Assembly: GCF_027942865.1 (NCBI RefSeq)
Contig: NC_134525.1
Location: forward strand, 22,753,657 to 22,817,656
DNA: 64,000 nucleotides
Direction of reading: 5' to 3'
Source: Odontesthes bonariensis
Taxonomy: Eukaryota > Chordata > Actinopteri > Atheriniformes > Atherinopsidae
Shown: positions 1-12,900 of the stretch, piece after piece
How the letters are laid out: each line of letters starts with the position of its first letter
Position numbering within the stretch: position 1 is the stretch's first letter
Translations under genes and position numbers: made by a program
The notes under the pieces: model-generated
Seen by the model: the letters and a program-made list of their open reading frames with translations, nothing else
Told to the model about the DNA's origin: nothing
Databases searched by the model: none

Positions 1-484
1 TACAACTGAGCAAGAAAATAAAGACAAAAAAAAGGGACAGATGTCGGTCTTTTGCGGTTGAATTTGGAAAAACATTTCCTTCAGCATCAATTCATTTTAA
101 ATCACTGAATCCTGCTGTGAAAACAGTTCAGAAAGGATACTTCACTGAATGTATTTCTGTATAAGATGCCTCCACATTAGCACATATTCATAGTGTGTAG
201 TTCTGAATTCAATCAATAAGAAAAGGACTAAAGTCTTTTATTGCCTTCCTTTTGAGGATAAGATTAGTTTTTTGTACACACAAATATAAGTACATTTACA
301 CATGTATACAAACATTTACAGACACCTACCTGTGCACATAGCATAGATAAAACATGCAGATTATCAACAAATAAGCAAGGAGTTGACCAAATCCTTCATG
401 GACAACACTGCGGGAGATGGAGCCATCTCCTTGGCAGGCCAACTAATTGCTTTTCAAGGAGGAGGGCTTGTGTCGTAAGTAGAA

Positions 485-600
485 TAGAAAAATACTTTAT
501 TCATCCCTCATTGGGGGGAATTCGAATTAGTCAAGTAGCTCAACAAATTATAAATATTTACAATGATTGTATATTAGACAACAGTAATAATGATAATAAA
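485..600 (-). repeat. Possible LINE 3' end fragment
   Basis: The stretch with ACTTTATTCATCCCTCATTG followed by AATTC is the reverse-complemented type of 3' tail seen in fish non-LTR retrotransposons. Only the tail is present and no coding part is visible. The family is not assigned. Confidence 0.4.
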
Positions 601-892
601 TGACTAAATAAATTTGAGAAAAACATGTCAGCAGTTACTGTTAAAAAGCCTTATCAGCCATAAGGCTTTTTAGGGGACAACGGACCTCTTGAACCTCTCA
701 GTCCTGCAGCGCAGAGAGATGAGCCTCTCACTGCAGCTGAACAAGTAGTGGATCTGTGAATATATATGTTTGTAGACAAAGAGGAATGTTATTTCTGTGC
801 ATTAGATGCATCACATTAATCAAGTCAATCCAGTTTGTGGAGGAGCCAGTGTCGTCGTCCCCCTCGTAAAAATCAGGATGTTAAATGTGTAT

Positions 893-1240
893 CATAGTCA
901 AAGTCAGCTTTATTGTCAATTCTGTAATACATACTCAGACATATTCGGAATTGAAATTTCGTGACTTTCAGTCTCTCTGTTACAACACAGTAAAAAAATA
1001 TAATTAACAGTAAACTGAATACAAAAAGTCTTAATATAAGAATATATTAAAAGTATAAGGAGAAAAAGTATCAAGTATATGCTATCATATGCAAAAAGTA
1101 CCAGTAAACAGTAAACTATAAGTATAAAATATTAAAACCGAAAATGCAGAAATGAGGTAGAATGCTGTGCAATGTAAACAAATTGAGCAAGCTGTTACCA
1201 CAGCTGTATTGAAGTGTCTTGCGTGTATTGCTATAACGGA
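893..1240 (-). repeat. Fish non-LTR retrotransposon 3' end, antisense
   Basis: It begins with GTCAGCTTTATTGTCAATTC and then GAATTGAAATTTCGTGACTT, a tail common across fish genomes in this orientation. It continues into AT-rich sequence with repeated short words (AGTAAACTATAAG, AAAAAGTA). No open frame with reverse-transcriptase character remains, so this is a 5'-truncated dead copy. Confidence 0.5.
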
Positions 1241-1384
1241 TAAAGATGCTCCGCAGTTTATGGAGAGCAAATATAACCGCTAAAATGCAAAAGCAAGAAA
1301 AACTGATTCTTTTCTGTGGCAGAAAACTACTAATTTTTTTAACTATTTGTGCTTTTTGTCCTTGTGGGGACGCCGTCTGAAGCT

Positions 1385-1398
1385 GTTGTCATAGCAAC
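1385..1398 (+). promoter_or_regulatory. X-box-like RFX motif upstream of LRRC34
   Basis: GTTGTCATAGCAAC matches the RYYNYYWWRRNRAC X-box pattern at all positions and ends 24 bases before the LRRC34 start codon. RFX factors binding such sites drive ciliary genes in animals. Binding here is inferred from motif and position. Motifs this degenerate also occur by chance in a window this size. Confidence 0.45.
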
Positions 1399-1422
1399 GT
1401 ACAATGCGCCGCAGCCTGAAAA

Positions 1423-4400
1423 ATGGCTGGGAAAACGATTTCAGAGTGCTACGAAGCTGTCTGCTCCGAACATGACATGAAAATTAACCCAGACATTTCA
1501 GACGTTTTAGAGAAGACGTCAGAAACAGGGTGAGTGTTGAACTTTGAACTTAAATGACGCACAGGTACGATTTTTAGATGAAAGATGAGCTTCACGGTAC
1601 ATCCGGGTCCTTTTGCTTTTAAAATGCTGTACAAACGCCACACTGAAAAGTTCCCACCTGAAAATCTTACAAAATTATATTCACTTTTTTTTTTTTTTTT
1701 TTTTTTAGAACTCTGAACTTATCAAAAATTAAGTATCAAAAATATTTAGAGCAAAGAAAACAAGCTTGAAATAACTAATGGGGAATTCAATTTAAACATT
1801 TTTTGATAAAGTTCTGTTTGTTCGGATCAGTCCAAACTCTGTTGTTTTGTTGTTTGTCGGACTTAATACAGAACTAAAGAAAGAAAACGTGTATAATCTT
1901 GAATCTTCAAGCAAGACCAAGGGGTAAGCAGGAAAATGTAGACAACTCTGACGTTTCAAGCATGACTTTTGCTCTTAAAGCTATGAGAGCATATTCACAC
2001 AGCAGAGGGAAGTTTTCTGTCTCTGTGTGTGTGGTTTATTTCGGTGGACGGGGGAAAGAAACTTTTATTAAACAAATCATAAAATGCTGCAGTGGCAGAG
2101 AGCCAAAAACGAGACAATCCTGAAACACTGATGGCAGCAAGAGCTTAAAATACTTACACAGCTGCAAACAACCACAACAGTTTGGTGGTAAACAAAGGAA
2201 TGAAACAGGATCAAGAAGCAAAAGTGAACAATTAAAAAAAAATGAACAAACTACATTTTAAAAAAGGAAGTAAAGCTAAAACACAACGTGGAAACAGAGT
2301 TCGAAACGAGGAACTAAAACCAAACCAATACAGCATTAAAGCAGCCGTATCACTGTAAACTGGTCATCTGTGTCTGTAGCAATAAGCTGAGTCAACTTTA
2401 TTTATAAAGCTCTTTAAAAACAGCAGCAAGTGACTGAAGTGCTGATCAATCGTACATAAAACATTAAAAACACATTATTACAAATCAACACAGAGGACAC
2501 ATAAAAGACGATGTGAAACAAATAAAATGAGTTTGCAATGCAGTGTTGCATTTCAAGGCTGCAAAACGTTCCAAAGAAACTTGGGACAGCAAAGAAAATT
2601 ATTTAGATTTTTTTTTTAATTATTTTTGAATGAAGCAGACATTCTACACATACAGTATATGTGTAGAATTCAATTTAAAACTATAAAAGCATTTGTTTGG
2701 ATTAAGTTTGGTTTCGAATTTTCACAATGAAAATATGAGTCCTGCTTGACTTCTGTGGAATATGTTTTTTATCAGAGCCTGATTTAAAAACAAGCCATTT
2801 TGTGCTTGATGTGTAAAACAGCGTTAAATACACTCCTCTGTTCTGTGTGGCAGGAATTTCACCTTAAAACTGACAGGAAACAACAGACTGAAACACATTC
2901 AGAGACTCGGTGATGACGACGTCTGTGCTCTTTCAAAATGTCTGCAAAGCAACGAGCGTGTGACCGGTGAGCCGTCAAATTCACGTCAACGCAGCTGGAA
3001 CAGATGTTTTTAAGGAATTAACTACCTTTTTTACAATTTGTCTATGAACAGGTCTTGATGTGAGATATAATAACATTTGTGATGAAGGGGCTGGACACAT
3101 CGCTGGGCTCTTACAGGTAGATAAATAACAGTTTCATTTAAAAAACAAAGCGTCTAACTTATTGAAAATAAGCATTTAGGGATATTTTGGACATATGTGT
3201 TACAGATTACTCATAAACCTTCATATACATGGGTTTTATTCTGCTGAGTGGGTGAGGTCAGGGCGACCTGCTTCCCACACACCAGATCATACCTGATCAT
3301 ATTTTGTGTTTTATTTTCTGTGTTACCTATAATCTCAAACTTCTTGGGAGTGTGACACAGACTGCATAAATAACACTGTGTTTATCATTTCGGCTGCACT
3401 TCTCTCTGTCAAGCTTTGACAATGTCAGAATGCTCCATCATGGAATACAGACTCAAACTCACAAAAGACAGGTTTAGGATTTCCAGCCTGACTTCATTCA
3501 CCTTCCCTCAGAAAAATGCCTTTGCTTCCACAAAAATCCAACTTTCTGTTGTCATTATTATAAATATGGAGGATTAACTGTATTTATTATCTTACATGTG
3601 CAGTTCATGGACAGCCAATTTAAAAACTGTTTTCATATTTGTGAATATGGTGTTTCATCTTTGCTGTATTGTTAATCTTGCATGTTATTAATGTGTGTTT
3701 CCACTGAGTAGGCCGAGAATTCAGCTCTGCGCTCTTTGGACCTGATGTTTAACGACATTCAGACTGACGGAGCTCACGTCCTCGCCAACAGAATGCAGGT
3801 TCGTCGCAAAAACAACCAACGAAACTTCTTCTTGTCTGCGTTCTTCTGCAGCTCTCTTTTGTTTAACACTGAAGGTCATGTCAAACATTACAGCAACATG
3901 AGTAAGACACTGATATTTATGTATTTGATATAGTTTTATTTAGTATATAACCCTTTAACATCCTAATCTACCATTTGGTAGAGCATATTTTTTGGTGATT
4001 ATACTCTGTATTATCAAAGATTAGTGGAAGGGAACCTACTTAAACCATCTCTGGTTAGGGTATGTAAAACTAAAATAAAGTATGTGCTGTGACATTTTGT
4101 TTTGAAATGTCGTACTTTTACAAAAAAAAAGTACCCCGTCTGTCATCTGATGCTAACTGGAATAGGTCTAAATAGGTTTAGGTGGGTATGGAAGGTTTTA
4201 TCTCACCTTTCTCGTACTTTAGATCCAAAGCAGGCACAGAACCGATGGCTTATTTGGCTCATGATATATTTTGAAACGCCTACAAAAAGACACTTTATGG
4301 AGATGTTTACTGTCACAGTGTCTGTGGTGAATGGTATGGACCCAGATGGAGGCAACAGATGAGTACAAAGGATTTATTAAAAGAAACAGAAGTGCGGACA

Positions 4401-5819
4401 GCTGTGACTGACTAAGTGGAGACAGTTGTGAAAGTGGACCTGAGGACCAAACAGGGGAAAAGACAGCTGAGGACATCTAGGGATAATGACATGATCTAAA
4501 CTCTGTAGAGAGATAAAGAATGATAGCTAAGAACACAGAACCGAAGAAAAGACGAGGTAAAATCTAAATACATAAACCATGAATCATGAAAGACAAGGAT
4601 CCCAAATGACAGGAAAAATCAAAACACAGAGTTCAAACAAACTAAGAAATAATTAGACCACAGAAAACACTAGAAACTCAAAGGACAAAATAACGCAGAT
4701 TACAACATTAGCAAGGTTAAAAACTTTTACCGGGGGGAGACTGAAAAGTGATGGGAGCTCTCTCCTTTTCTCTGCAGCATAACGACCGCTTGCTCTCTCT
4801 CAGGCTGTCAGGTAATAAGATTGGCAACAGAGGAGCCATGCACCTGGCCCACATGCTGCAGGTGAACAACACGCTGCAGGAGCTGGAGCTGGCTGACTGC
4901 GACCTGGTAAACACACATGCCCAGTAGACTGTGTGTGAGCTCTTATTGGCAGCTGTCCAGTTTTTCCAGCTTTAAGCTGACAGACGTCTAGTTTCTCTGA
5001 GCTTCCCTCTGTCCCCTCAGGCCACTCAGAGTGTGATAGCACTCAGCATCGTCTTGAAAAGCAACACAGCTCTTCGCAATGTCGATATCAGCCGGCCGCT
5101 TCTCTTCAGCCACCAGGTACAAACACACAGTTAACTTAGATAAGGATCTATTTAGACAGATGGGTAACTCTAATCTGGGGCTGTCTCAGGAGGAGTGGGC
5201 GGTGCACTTCTCTGAGATGCTGGCAGTGAACTGCAGCCTTGTGGAGCTCCACCTGGGGAAGGTGGGCTTGACTGACACTGGGATGGAGAGGCTGAGTGAA
5301 GGCCTGAGGCTGAACCACAGTTTGCAGTACCTGGACCTGCGCTGGTAGGAATAAAAAAAAAACTCAAGTGTCATCCTTCAAAGCTTTCAACACTGATTAT
5401 GTCACTTCCTCTTGATCTCGCTGTCTTCATGGATTTCTGCAGCAACCGTGTGTCTCGTGACGGCGCACGCCATCTTGCTGGGGTGCTGACTCAGAACTCG
5501 ACCCTGGAGATCATAGATCTGTCGTCCAATCGGATTGAGGATGAAGGAGCTGCATGCCTGAGTGAAGCCATCACATGGCCAGGCTGCATCCTGAAAGAGT
5601 GAGTCCTCCTCTGTCTTTTCTGACTGCTTGAATTCTTTCTGTATTCTTCATCCATGAGGTTCCAACTTTCTTATATTAACAGTTTAACAGATCAGCTTTG
5701 CAGGGTGGAGTCTTGTCATACCTATTCTTTGTTTTAACTTCCATAAATTTGAACTCAGATTTAGATTCCGACTGTTTTCTGGTCATGTCATTGAGCTGAT
5801 ATAGCTGATATGTTGATAT

Positions 5820-5862
<43 letters not shown>

Positions 5863-7376
5863 GAGTCCACCTGTGCATTTCCTGTAGAGGTAATGACTGA
5901 AATCTCCCCTGGTCCTTTACCTGATATCAACCTCATATCATCAATGATGATGGAAATGTGCTTGTTTTCTTCAGCCTGTCATCTTTCCATGTTTCATTGG
6001 TCCAAACAGTTCCAGCATCATCTCCTTGTAGAAAGCAGTTTGGTGATTCATCTCTGAATATCACTTTCATCCAACCATCCACAGTCCGTGACTGCTTCTC
6101 TTCAGCCCACTGTAACTTTGTTTTGCTTCTCTTTTTATGTTAATGATGGTTTAATTTGGCTTTTCTGGATGGAAATCCCATTTCCTTCAGACGGTTTCTG
6201 ACAGTCACAAATACTGACTCCTGTTTCTTCCCATTTCTTTGGTTGAACATTTTCTATTTTCAAATGTACTGCTTTGAGTTTTCTGTCCTGACACATTGAC
6301 CTGTATGTTTCCCTTTTACAACCTTCCCATTTTGTTTGTACTCGCAGCTAATTACAAAAGACAGCTGACTGGGAACAACCAGCATCTTAGGCCACACTCT
6401 GAGCTGAATTACCTTGTTGAAGGAGTTTTATAAGCCTCTCCACTGTCTCCACTGACACCTCTCTTGTTGTTTCTTGACACTCAGCAGGTGCAACAACTTG
6501 TTTACAGCATTTTTTCAAGGTTTTTAAAAGCTCTCAGCACTTAAATGAAAATATATTATTATCATATCTGTGATTCATTTATATTTTAAAAACATACACG
6601 CACACTGCAGAAATGACATAACATACTCCAAGAATAGTGATTCCATCATTTTTGCCAGGGGTTTTATTAAAGGAACTTAAATGTCTTTTAGGAGAAAAGA
6701 AAGAAAAAATCTCCTTCTTCATTCCTCATTTAATTTCACAAGTGTTAGGTAAATGAAGACAAAACTCCCTCTGTGAAGTATTTTCAGAATATTTAGAGGT
6801 GCACGGAGAGGAAAGTATCATACTTTACATTTAAGTTTGGATTGGAATCCACTTTTTCACTTGTTATAAAGACCGTTTATATCAAAGTTTGATTATTTAG
6901 TATCGAGATCTGAATAAGAATTTGGAGACCACTTTTATACATCACTGACATGCTCACGCTGTCTCTGTGTGCCAGGCTGTCCGTCAAGAGCAACAGCATC
7001 AGGACGGAGGGTCTGTTATCTTTGGCTCAGGCTATGAAAAAGAACAAAACTCTAACACACATCTACATTTGGGGAAACTACCTGGAGGAGTCAGTCTGCC
7101 AGGTAAAACACACTAAGGAGGGCTGGATTCACATTTAAATCACATGTTGTTTAAATCTATGGCTGCTTCCTCCCTCAGGCCTTCAGAGAGATAATATCCA
7201 GCGGCCGCCTGCCGCCCGAGCAGACAGACGTCAGCGCGTACGAGGTGGACGGTCGGGTGTTCCTCGCCGAGGTCTTTCAGAGTTTGAGGAAACGCATTTA
7301 TTGTATAGACGCTTCCAATGACGCCACCATTCCTCCGCACATCAGGGAACAGCACCTCGTTCCCCTGGAGGCATGA
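1423..7376 (+). CDS. lrrc34: Leucine-rich repeat-containing protein 34
   Basis: Ten coding exons join in frame to 410 aa: 1423-1529, 2854-2966, 3052-3116, 3712-3798, 4778-4906, 5021-5116, 5190-5344, 5443-5598, 6976-7102, 7179-7376. All junctions are GT-AG with matching phases. After an N-terminal leader of about 45 residues the protein is a run of RNI-type leucine-rich repeats, for example LRSLDLMFNDI, LLSLRLSGNKI, LQELELADCDL, LQYLDLRCNRV and LEIIDLSSNRI, between about residues 70 and 340. No membrane segment is visible. Identity rests on length (mammalian LRRC34 is a little over 400 aa), the repeat pattern and the neighbour LRRC31. LRRC34 has been reported in the nucleolus of pluripotent cells and in ciliated or germ tissue; its biochemical role is not established. 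An overlapping upstream ATG lies at 1404. The 73-bp intron at 5117-5189 is very short. Confidence 0.9.
2390..2600 (-). repeat. LINE tail plus Tc1-type relic in LRRC34 intron 1
   Basis: CAACTTTATTTATAAAGC at about 2393 is the reverse complement of an L2-type LINE tail. Just after it, AACGTTCCAAAGAAACTTGG (2566-2585) resembles the inner terminal region of the Tc1-like family that also appears at 10.14-10.64 kb. Both are short and degraded. Confidence 0.4.
3117..3711 (+). other. LRRC34 intron 3, nothing notable
   Basis: Intron of 595 bp with donor GTAGAT and acceptor TAG. I see no repeat, conserved block or secondary reading frame of interest in it. The intron at 3799-4777 is likewise unremarkable. 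Confidence 0.5.
5815..5858. repeat. (TA)n microsatellite
   Basis: An almost pure TA dinucleotide run in LRRC34 intron 8, likely length-polymorphic. Confidence 0.95.
5950..6490 (-). mobile_element. Degenerate Tc1-like transposon, antisense
   Basis: Read on the minus strand the segment gives the end of a Tc1/mariner-type transposase. A block reading VIFRDESPNCF (around 6050) has the Asp-Glu environment of the DDE catalytic core, and further upstream a helix-turn-helix-like block is broken by stops. No continuous frame survives and I could not place both inverted ends, so this is a dead copy in LRRC34 intron 8. Confidence 0.55.
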
Positions 7377-7455
7377 ACTCTAAAGCCAAAGTTTTCTCAC
7401 ATCCAGCGTCAACAGAGATGGATTTCGACACAAAAAACATCAACAAATGGCTGCA

Positions 7456-7461
7456 AATAAA
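7456..7461 (+). terminator. Poly(A) signal of LRRC34
   Basis: AATAAA lies 80 bases after the LRRC34 stop codon and is followed by a T-rich stretch. It is the first canonical signal downstream. Confidence 0.55.
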
Positions 7462-7469
7462 CTTTTTTT

Positions 7470-8575
7470 TAATCATTGCAAACTGATTTAACTGTAAATA
7501 CATTTTAAAAAACAGTGCATAGATTTAAAGGTCCATAATTTTGACTGAAAAGTGTCCCAAAAGTCCCTTTTACAGAGGCCAAGAATGGCTGTGCTTTTTT
7601 TTTTTTTAATCTTGAAGTAACAAAGCTGCATCACTCGTGATAACAGGTAGTTTCATCTCAAGAAATCTGCCATTTGCTCTCTTTAAGAGGTAAATACAAC
7701 CAGATACTTTGAGAAAGCAAAGCTCTTCACAAGGATATCTATACAGAACCCAAAAATGAGTATTAGATGAATTTGAACACACCTGATTTCAGCTTCAAGA
7801 TCATGACAGCTGATGTGGATCCATAAATGAACATTTAGTGTTGCTAAACATTAAGCATGATTGTCTTGCTATAGTTTAATCATAAGAGCAGACGATATCC
7901 TCCGATAGTAGACCAAGGTGACCTAATATCAGTGGTAACTGCTAAATACAACCAGTCTGACAAATCAGATGCTACAGCTGTCAGCAGGACATCTGTCCAG
8001 ATTTTCTAAAACATTGTACTGACTTTATCTCTCAGACTTGCCGACAGCAGAGCCAGCACCGGCATCTTTGAGTTGAGAAAAGCCAAGACATGGGAATTAC
8101 TTTAACTTGGGCTTCGGAAAAAAATTTATCTAGGTGTTTCTCACCATTTTATGATATTTTACACGCTAAACAAGCTGTGATTTTCACTATTAGAAAGGAA
8201 ACAGTTGTTGGTTGAAGCTTAAAAGTTATCTTGTGTTGAAATAACAAAACTAAATAAAGCTGAAATACTGTCAAAAACAATTGATCTCTTTAAGCTGGAA
8301 TTTAACTCTGATTTCATCTATAAGAGCAGGAGCTGAATATCTGATTTATTGTAAGTTAGTGGTGCAAATTTCAGACAAATTTTAGAGTAATCTGAATGTC
8401 TTTTTATATAGAAGAATATAGAAGAATCTACTGTATAAGTTATTGTTTGTAAGGGACAATAATGCTCTGATTGAGTCTTGTAGCTGAACTGGATCAGTGC
8501 TGGTATGTTTTTGAATTGAACCTCCTTCATCCATAACAGACAGTATCAGATTATCCGCCGTCAGGATTCTCATGC
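7470..8575. other. Intergenic gap between convergent LRRC34 and LRRC31
   Basis: About 1.1 kb of AT-rich sequence that must hold both 3' UTRs. TTTATT at 8345-8350 reads AATAAA on the minus strand and could serve LRRC31. No additional gene or mobile element is recognisable. Confidence 0.5.
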
Positions 8576-9898
8576 CTACTCCTCAGGCTGACTCTCCTCG
8601 GGTCTCTCCTGGTTGGTCATCTTACAAGCCGAGTCTGTGATGTCTGGATCCCACTCCAGCTGGATGCTCCTGTTCTTCATGCTGTAGTTCAGCTGCTGTC
8701 TCTCCTGGGATCCGGCGGTCCAACGCTGCATCGCCAGCCGAGCCAGCACCGGCATTCGAGGCAGAGCGCAGAGCAGCGAGGGCAGCCAGGCCGAGCAGGG
8801 AGCAGAGGTCAAAGGTCTGAGGCTGAGGTCCGCGTCCTCCAGCGAGTCCAGACCTCCTGCTGCGAACAGAGCCGACCAGCCGTCGTCACCCACCGAGCCG
8901 TTGTAGGACAGATCCAACACTTGGAGAGAGGACAGACAGCCACGTCTGCACACTGCAGCTGCACACAGAAAGATAGCAGACCAATTACTGATTGTTGATC
9001 AGTTTAGGCATCTACTGGGAGTCGGTCTGGGTTAGATTTTCCACGATACTTGCACAATGTTTCTGACTTTACAGAACTACAGCCACTGTGAGCATGGTAG
9101 ATAATATATTTTGATGATAATATTACTGATTTCTTCATAAACAAGTTCTGCTTTCTGTTTTCTCCCTGTGCCTATTGTGCCCCTCCTTCTTAAACTTCCT
9201 TAATCTTTTACATTTTCAGCTAATTTCCCTTTGGTATTATGAAAGTATTATCCTTTAACATTCAAAACATTCAATTTTAAGACCACGTTCCAGCTTTGGA
9301 ACAAATTCGGAAAGCTTTCAAAGTGAGCTTATCGAACATGGCAATTTGACCGACCTACACATTTTTGTGTTTTATAACATATTTTAATACCTAGTGCTGC
9401 TTCTGAGGTATATAGTACCATTTTCAAAAGGTATGTTTTAACATTTTTGCAACAAGTATTGTAGAAATTCAATTCAATTAGCTAAAAACATTTATCTACT
9501 TAGTTTGCAATAATTCAAATCAAGAAAGACAGAAAGATGCAAAATCTCATTAAAAGTTTGTGAGATTTGTTTAAATCTAGTTTAGAATATGAAAGCAAGT
9601 AATTTTATTCAGCTAAATGATAAACTGAATAGCTGTATCTGAGATTAATGTCAAGCTATTGTTAACAATGTTCATAATAAAAACAGCATGAATTAATTAA
9701 CTAAATCTACTGCGATGACTTTGAAGTGAGTGTTTGTTACCGAGGTGATGCAGGTCGTCAGAGGTGAGCTCACAGCTGCTGAGGCGGAGCTCCACGATGA
9801 CTGATGGCTGCAGAGCGTCCAGCAGCAGCGCCAAGCGACCGCCAACCACTTTACACCAGGAAACATCCACACTGCGCAGGTACGGGACTGCCAAGGCT

Positions 9899-9950
<52 letters not shown>

Positions 9951-12900
9951 CGTCGCCTATAACATCACGATCACTAAAGAAATTCTCATCATTTTAAGAA
10001 AGACGGTTATTTTGTCCTGTTTCCAGCTTTCACTTCGTACAGCTCATCCTTCTGTGTCTCGTCTGTGCCTCTTAGCCCCAGATTATTAGCTTTCTGTTCA
10101 GCTCCTTTTATCTAATTTAGTCATTTCTACTTGGCAAATACAAATCTCAATCCCAGAAAAGTTGGGAGTTTTACAAAAATGCTCTAAAAACTTAATTCTA
10201 TAATTTAATTTAATTTAATTTAATAGAGGTAAAGAAGGACAAAAAAGGTTTATAGAATATAAAGTAACATAATTGTGGAAGATTCTCCAATCTACAGATT
10301 ACCTGGTGACAGGCGTGGGTGTCAGGATTGGGTATAAAAGGAGCATCTACCACAGGTTTAGTCTTTCTAAACAAGGATGGGTCGTGGCTCACCACTTTGT
10401 GCCAAACTCCATGAGATATGATCAATAAGTTCAACAATATTTCTCAGTAAGATTGTAAAGAACTATTGTGAGAAGATTCAGGAAGTCTGGGGAAATCTCA
10501 GTGTGGAAAGGCCAAGGACAGAAACCACTGTAGGATGAGCTCGGAGCCGTGAGGCAGCACTGCATGAGAATCCGTCATGCCACCATGATCAATACAGCCA
10601 CATGGGCTCAGAGAGCAAGACAACAGATCCTTCTTTCATTTGATTCAAACCAAGTGACTGTCTTAAGCATGGATTATGCAAATAAGTTGCAGGGTTTTGT
10701 TATGAAGTAAAAGAGACAAAGTCTGGACTACAAATGATCTCCCTCTGGTGTGGACTTTGAATTTTGTCGCTCTGCAAAGCTTCTCATTTACATAAAACAG
10801 AGAGATCTTCATTAGTTACCCAGAGCAGTGAGGGACTCCTCATTCAGGCTGCAGCTGTTGAGCGGCAGTCGTCTCATCTGTGTCAGCGGGAGGGCAGAGA
10901 CCAGCGGGTGGACTACGCCTCCCGCTTCCTTATTGGACGATACGTCGAGCACTGTCAACGCAGTCAGAGAGGGAAGCACCTGGACTAGAGACAAAAGAAG
11001 TCACATGACTGCTGCAGGTACCTGGGCCTCAGCTCAGTCTGAGATCCAAGATTGACAGAGACTCACTCAAGGCTTCGAGGTCAGCATGCGTGAGGCAGCA
11101 CAGGTGAAGGTCGAGGCTCTCGAGGTGTGTGAGGTGAGCCAGGTGGACGGCGTGGGAGCTCAGTCCTCCGGACAGATGTTTGTTACAGGACAGGTCCAGC
11201 TCTCGCATCGAGGGGAGGCAGCGGAGTGAGCCACCTGCAGGCCAGCAGAGAGGAGACAACACGTGTATCTTAAGGTTTCTTTATTTTCTTCCAGACTTAA
11301 CCAAACGTCCTGTAATTCATTTCCATAATACAACTTTCTACTAATACGTCCTCTACGAGTTGTTGATCATGTGTGTGGGTGAGACACATCATACATGAAC
11401 GATAAATGTTGTTTGCAAGCAAAGAGATTAAAGTCTAAATAAAACTATAAATTATGCTACAAAGAGAAAACTCCTTTAAGTATGAAGAAGAACAGTTAAT
11501 GCAAAACAATACTTGTGACTGAATTTATGCTCCAGTTGCATCTACAGTCATATGAAAAAGAGAGATCTCCCATTTTCACTTCTAAGGTTTAATGTATCAG
11601 GACATTTTAATAATCATCTGGTCCTTACCAGGTCTTAAAATAAGGTAAATCCAACCTCAGATGAACAACACATGACTTATTACACTGTGTCATTATTTAT
11701 AAAACAAAAACTGAGACAAAACACAGAAGCAGTGGGTAAAAAAATGGTCCAACAGCTTGTAGAACCACCTTCAGCAGCAGTAAGTTGCAGTAATGGTTTT
11801 CTGTTTGACGTTATCAGTCTCTCACATGGTTGTGGAGGAATATTGGCCCACTCTTCTTTCCTTCTCCTGCAGCCCTTCCAAACAAGCCATACTTGTTCAG
11901 TCTGTTTCTAATTGTGCTGTCATGACCTTTAACATTTAACATGCTAACTGAGGCCTGCAGAGTCTGAGATGTAGCTCTTGGGTTTTTGACCTTGGGGTGA
12001 ACTTTCTGGGACGTCCACTCCTGGGAAGATTGACAGTTGTCTTGAAGTTTTTCCACTTGTGAATAATCTTTCTCTCTGTAGAAAGATGGACTCCAAATAG
12101 TTTGGAAATGGTCTTATAACCCTTCCCAGATTGATGGACAGCTTCTCTAAGATCATTTCTGATGTCTTACCTCCTTGGCATTGTGTTAACACACACCTGA
12201 ATGCTGCAGAGCAGCAAATTGACAAAACGTCTGCTTTTATAGAGGTGCTCACACTTACTGATGATCAATTAATCAGTGCATTGATCAGCAGCACCTGGCT
12301 GCTACTGACCCTCTTAATTCCTGTGGAAGCACTAAGGGTTCACTTAGGGTTTTTCCCACCCTGTTCAATAAATAATGACACAGTGTAATATGTCATGTGT
12401 TGTTCATCTGAGGTTATGTTTACCTCATTTTAGGACCTGGTGAAGACCAGATTTTTTTAAGAATATGATGTATATATATGATATATATATCCTGATATGC
12501 AAAACATTAGAATTTAAAGATGGTACATTTTCTTTTTCACATGAATGTATTACCATCTACAAGAAGGTAATGCAAATCCATGCAGGGAAATAAACTCTTC
12601 ATCTTGATATTTTTGGATTTATTCCCCTTTCCAGTCATCCTACCGAGAGCATCGAGACAGTCTGCCGTCAGACCACAAGCCTGTAATCGAAGCGTGGTGA
12701 GGGAGACGGTCTGAGGGAGGGAAGCAGCCAGGTCTGTGAAGCCGCCAGCATCCCCCTCCTGTGTGAGCCGAGGGTTACAGGAGACGTCCAGCACGCAAAG
12801 TCTGGGCAGAACAGCCACCATTCTTCCTGAGAGGAATATATCACACACAGGGAGTTAGCCATCAGAGGAGGCAGAGAACGGATCAAAATGTAACCAAACA

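Larger units (their letters stand above)
1..1384. other. Upstream flank of LRRC34, no gene seen
   Basis: AT-rich sequence with no exon-like reading frame. It contains two short retroelement-type 3' ends in antisense orientation (around 485-560 and 893-1010, listed separately) and otherwise nothing I recognise. The short open frames here lack splice context and any family resemblance. Confidence 0.6.

Noticed and set aside
5079-5348. 89-aa continuous frame across the 73-bp LRRC34 intron
   Set aside because: Upstream of the intron it is out of frame with the LRR coding sequence; splicing at 5116/5190 restores the conserved repeats.
8042-8080. Short copy of a LRRC31 last-exon phrase (GCCAGCACCGGCAT) in its 3' flank
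   Set aside because: Only about 15-20 bases match, too short to call a duplicated exon.
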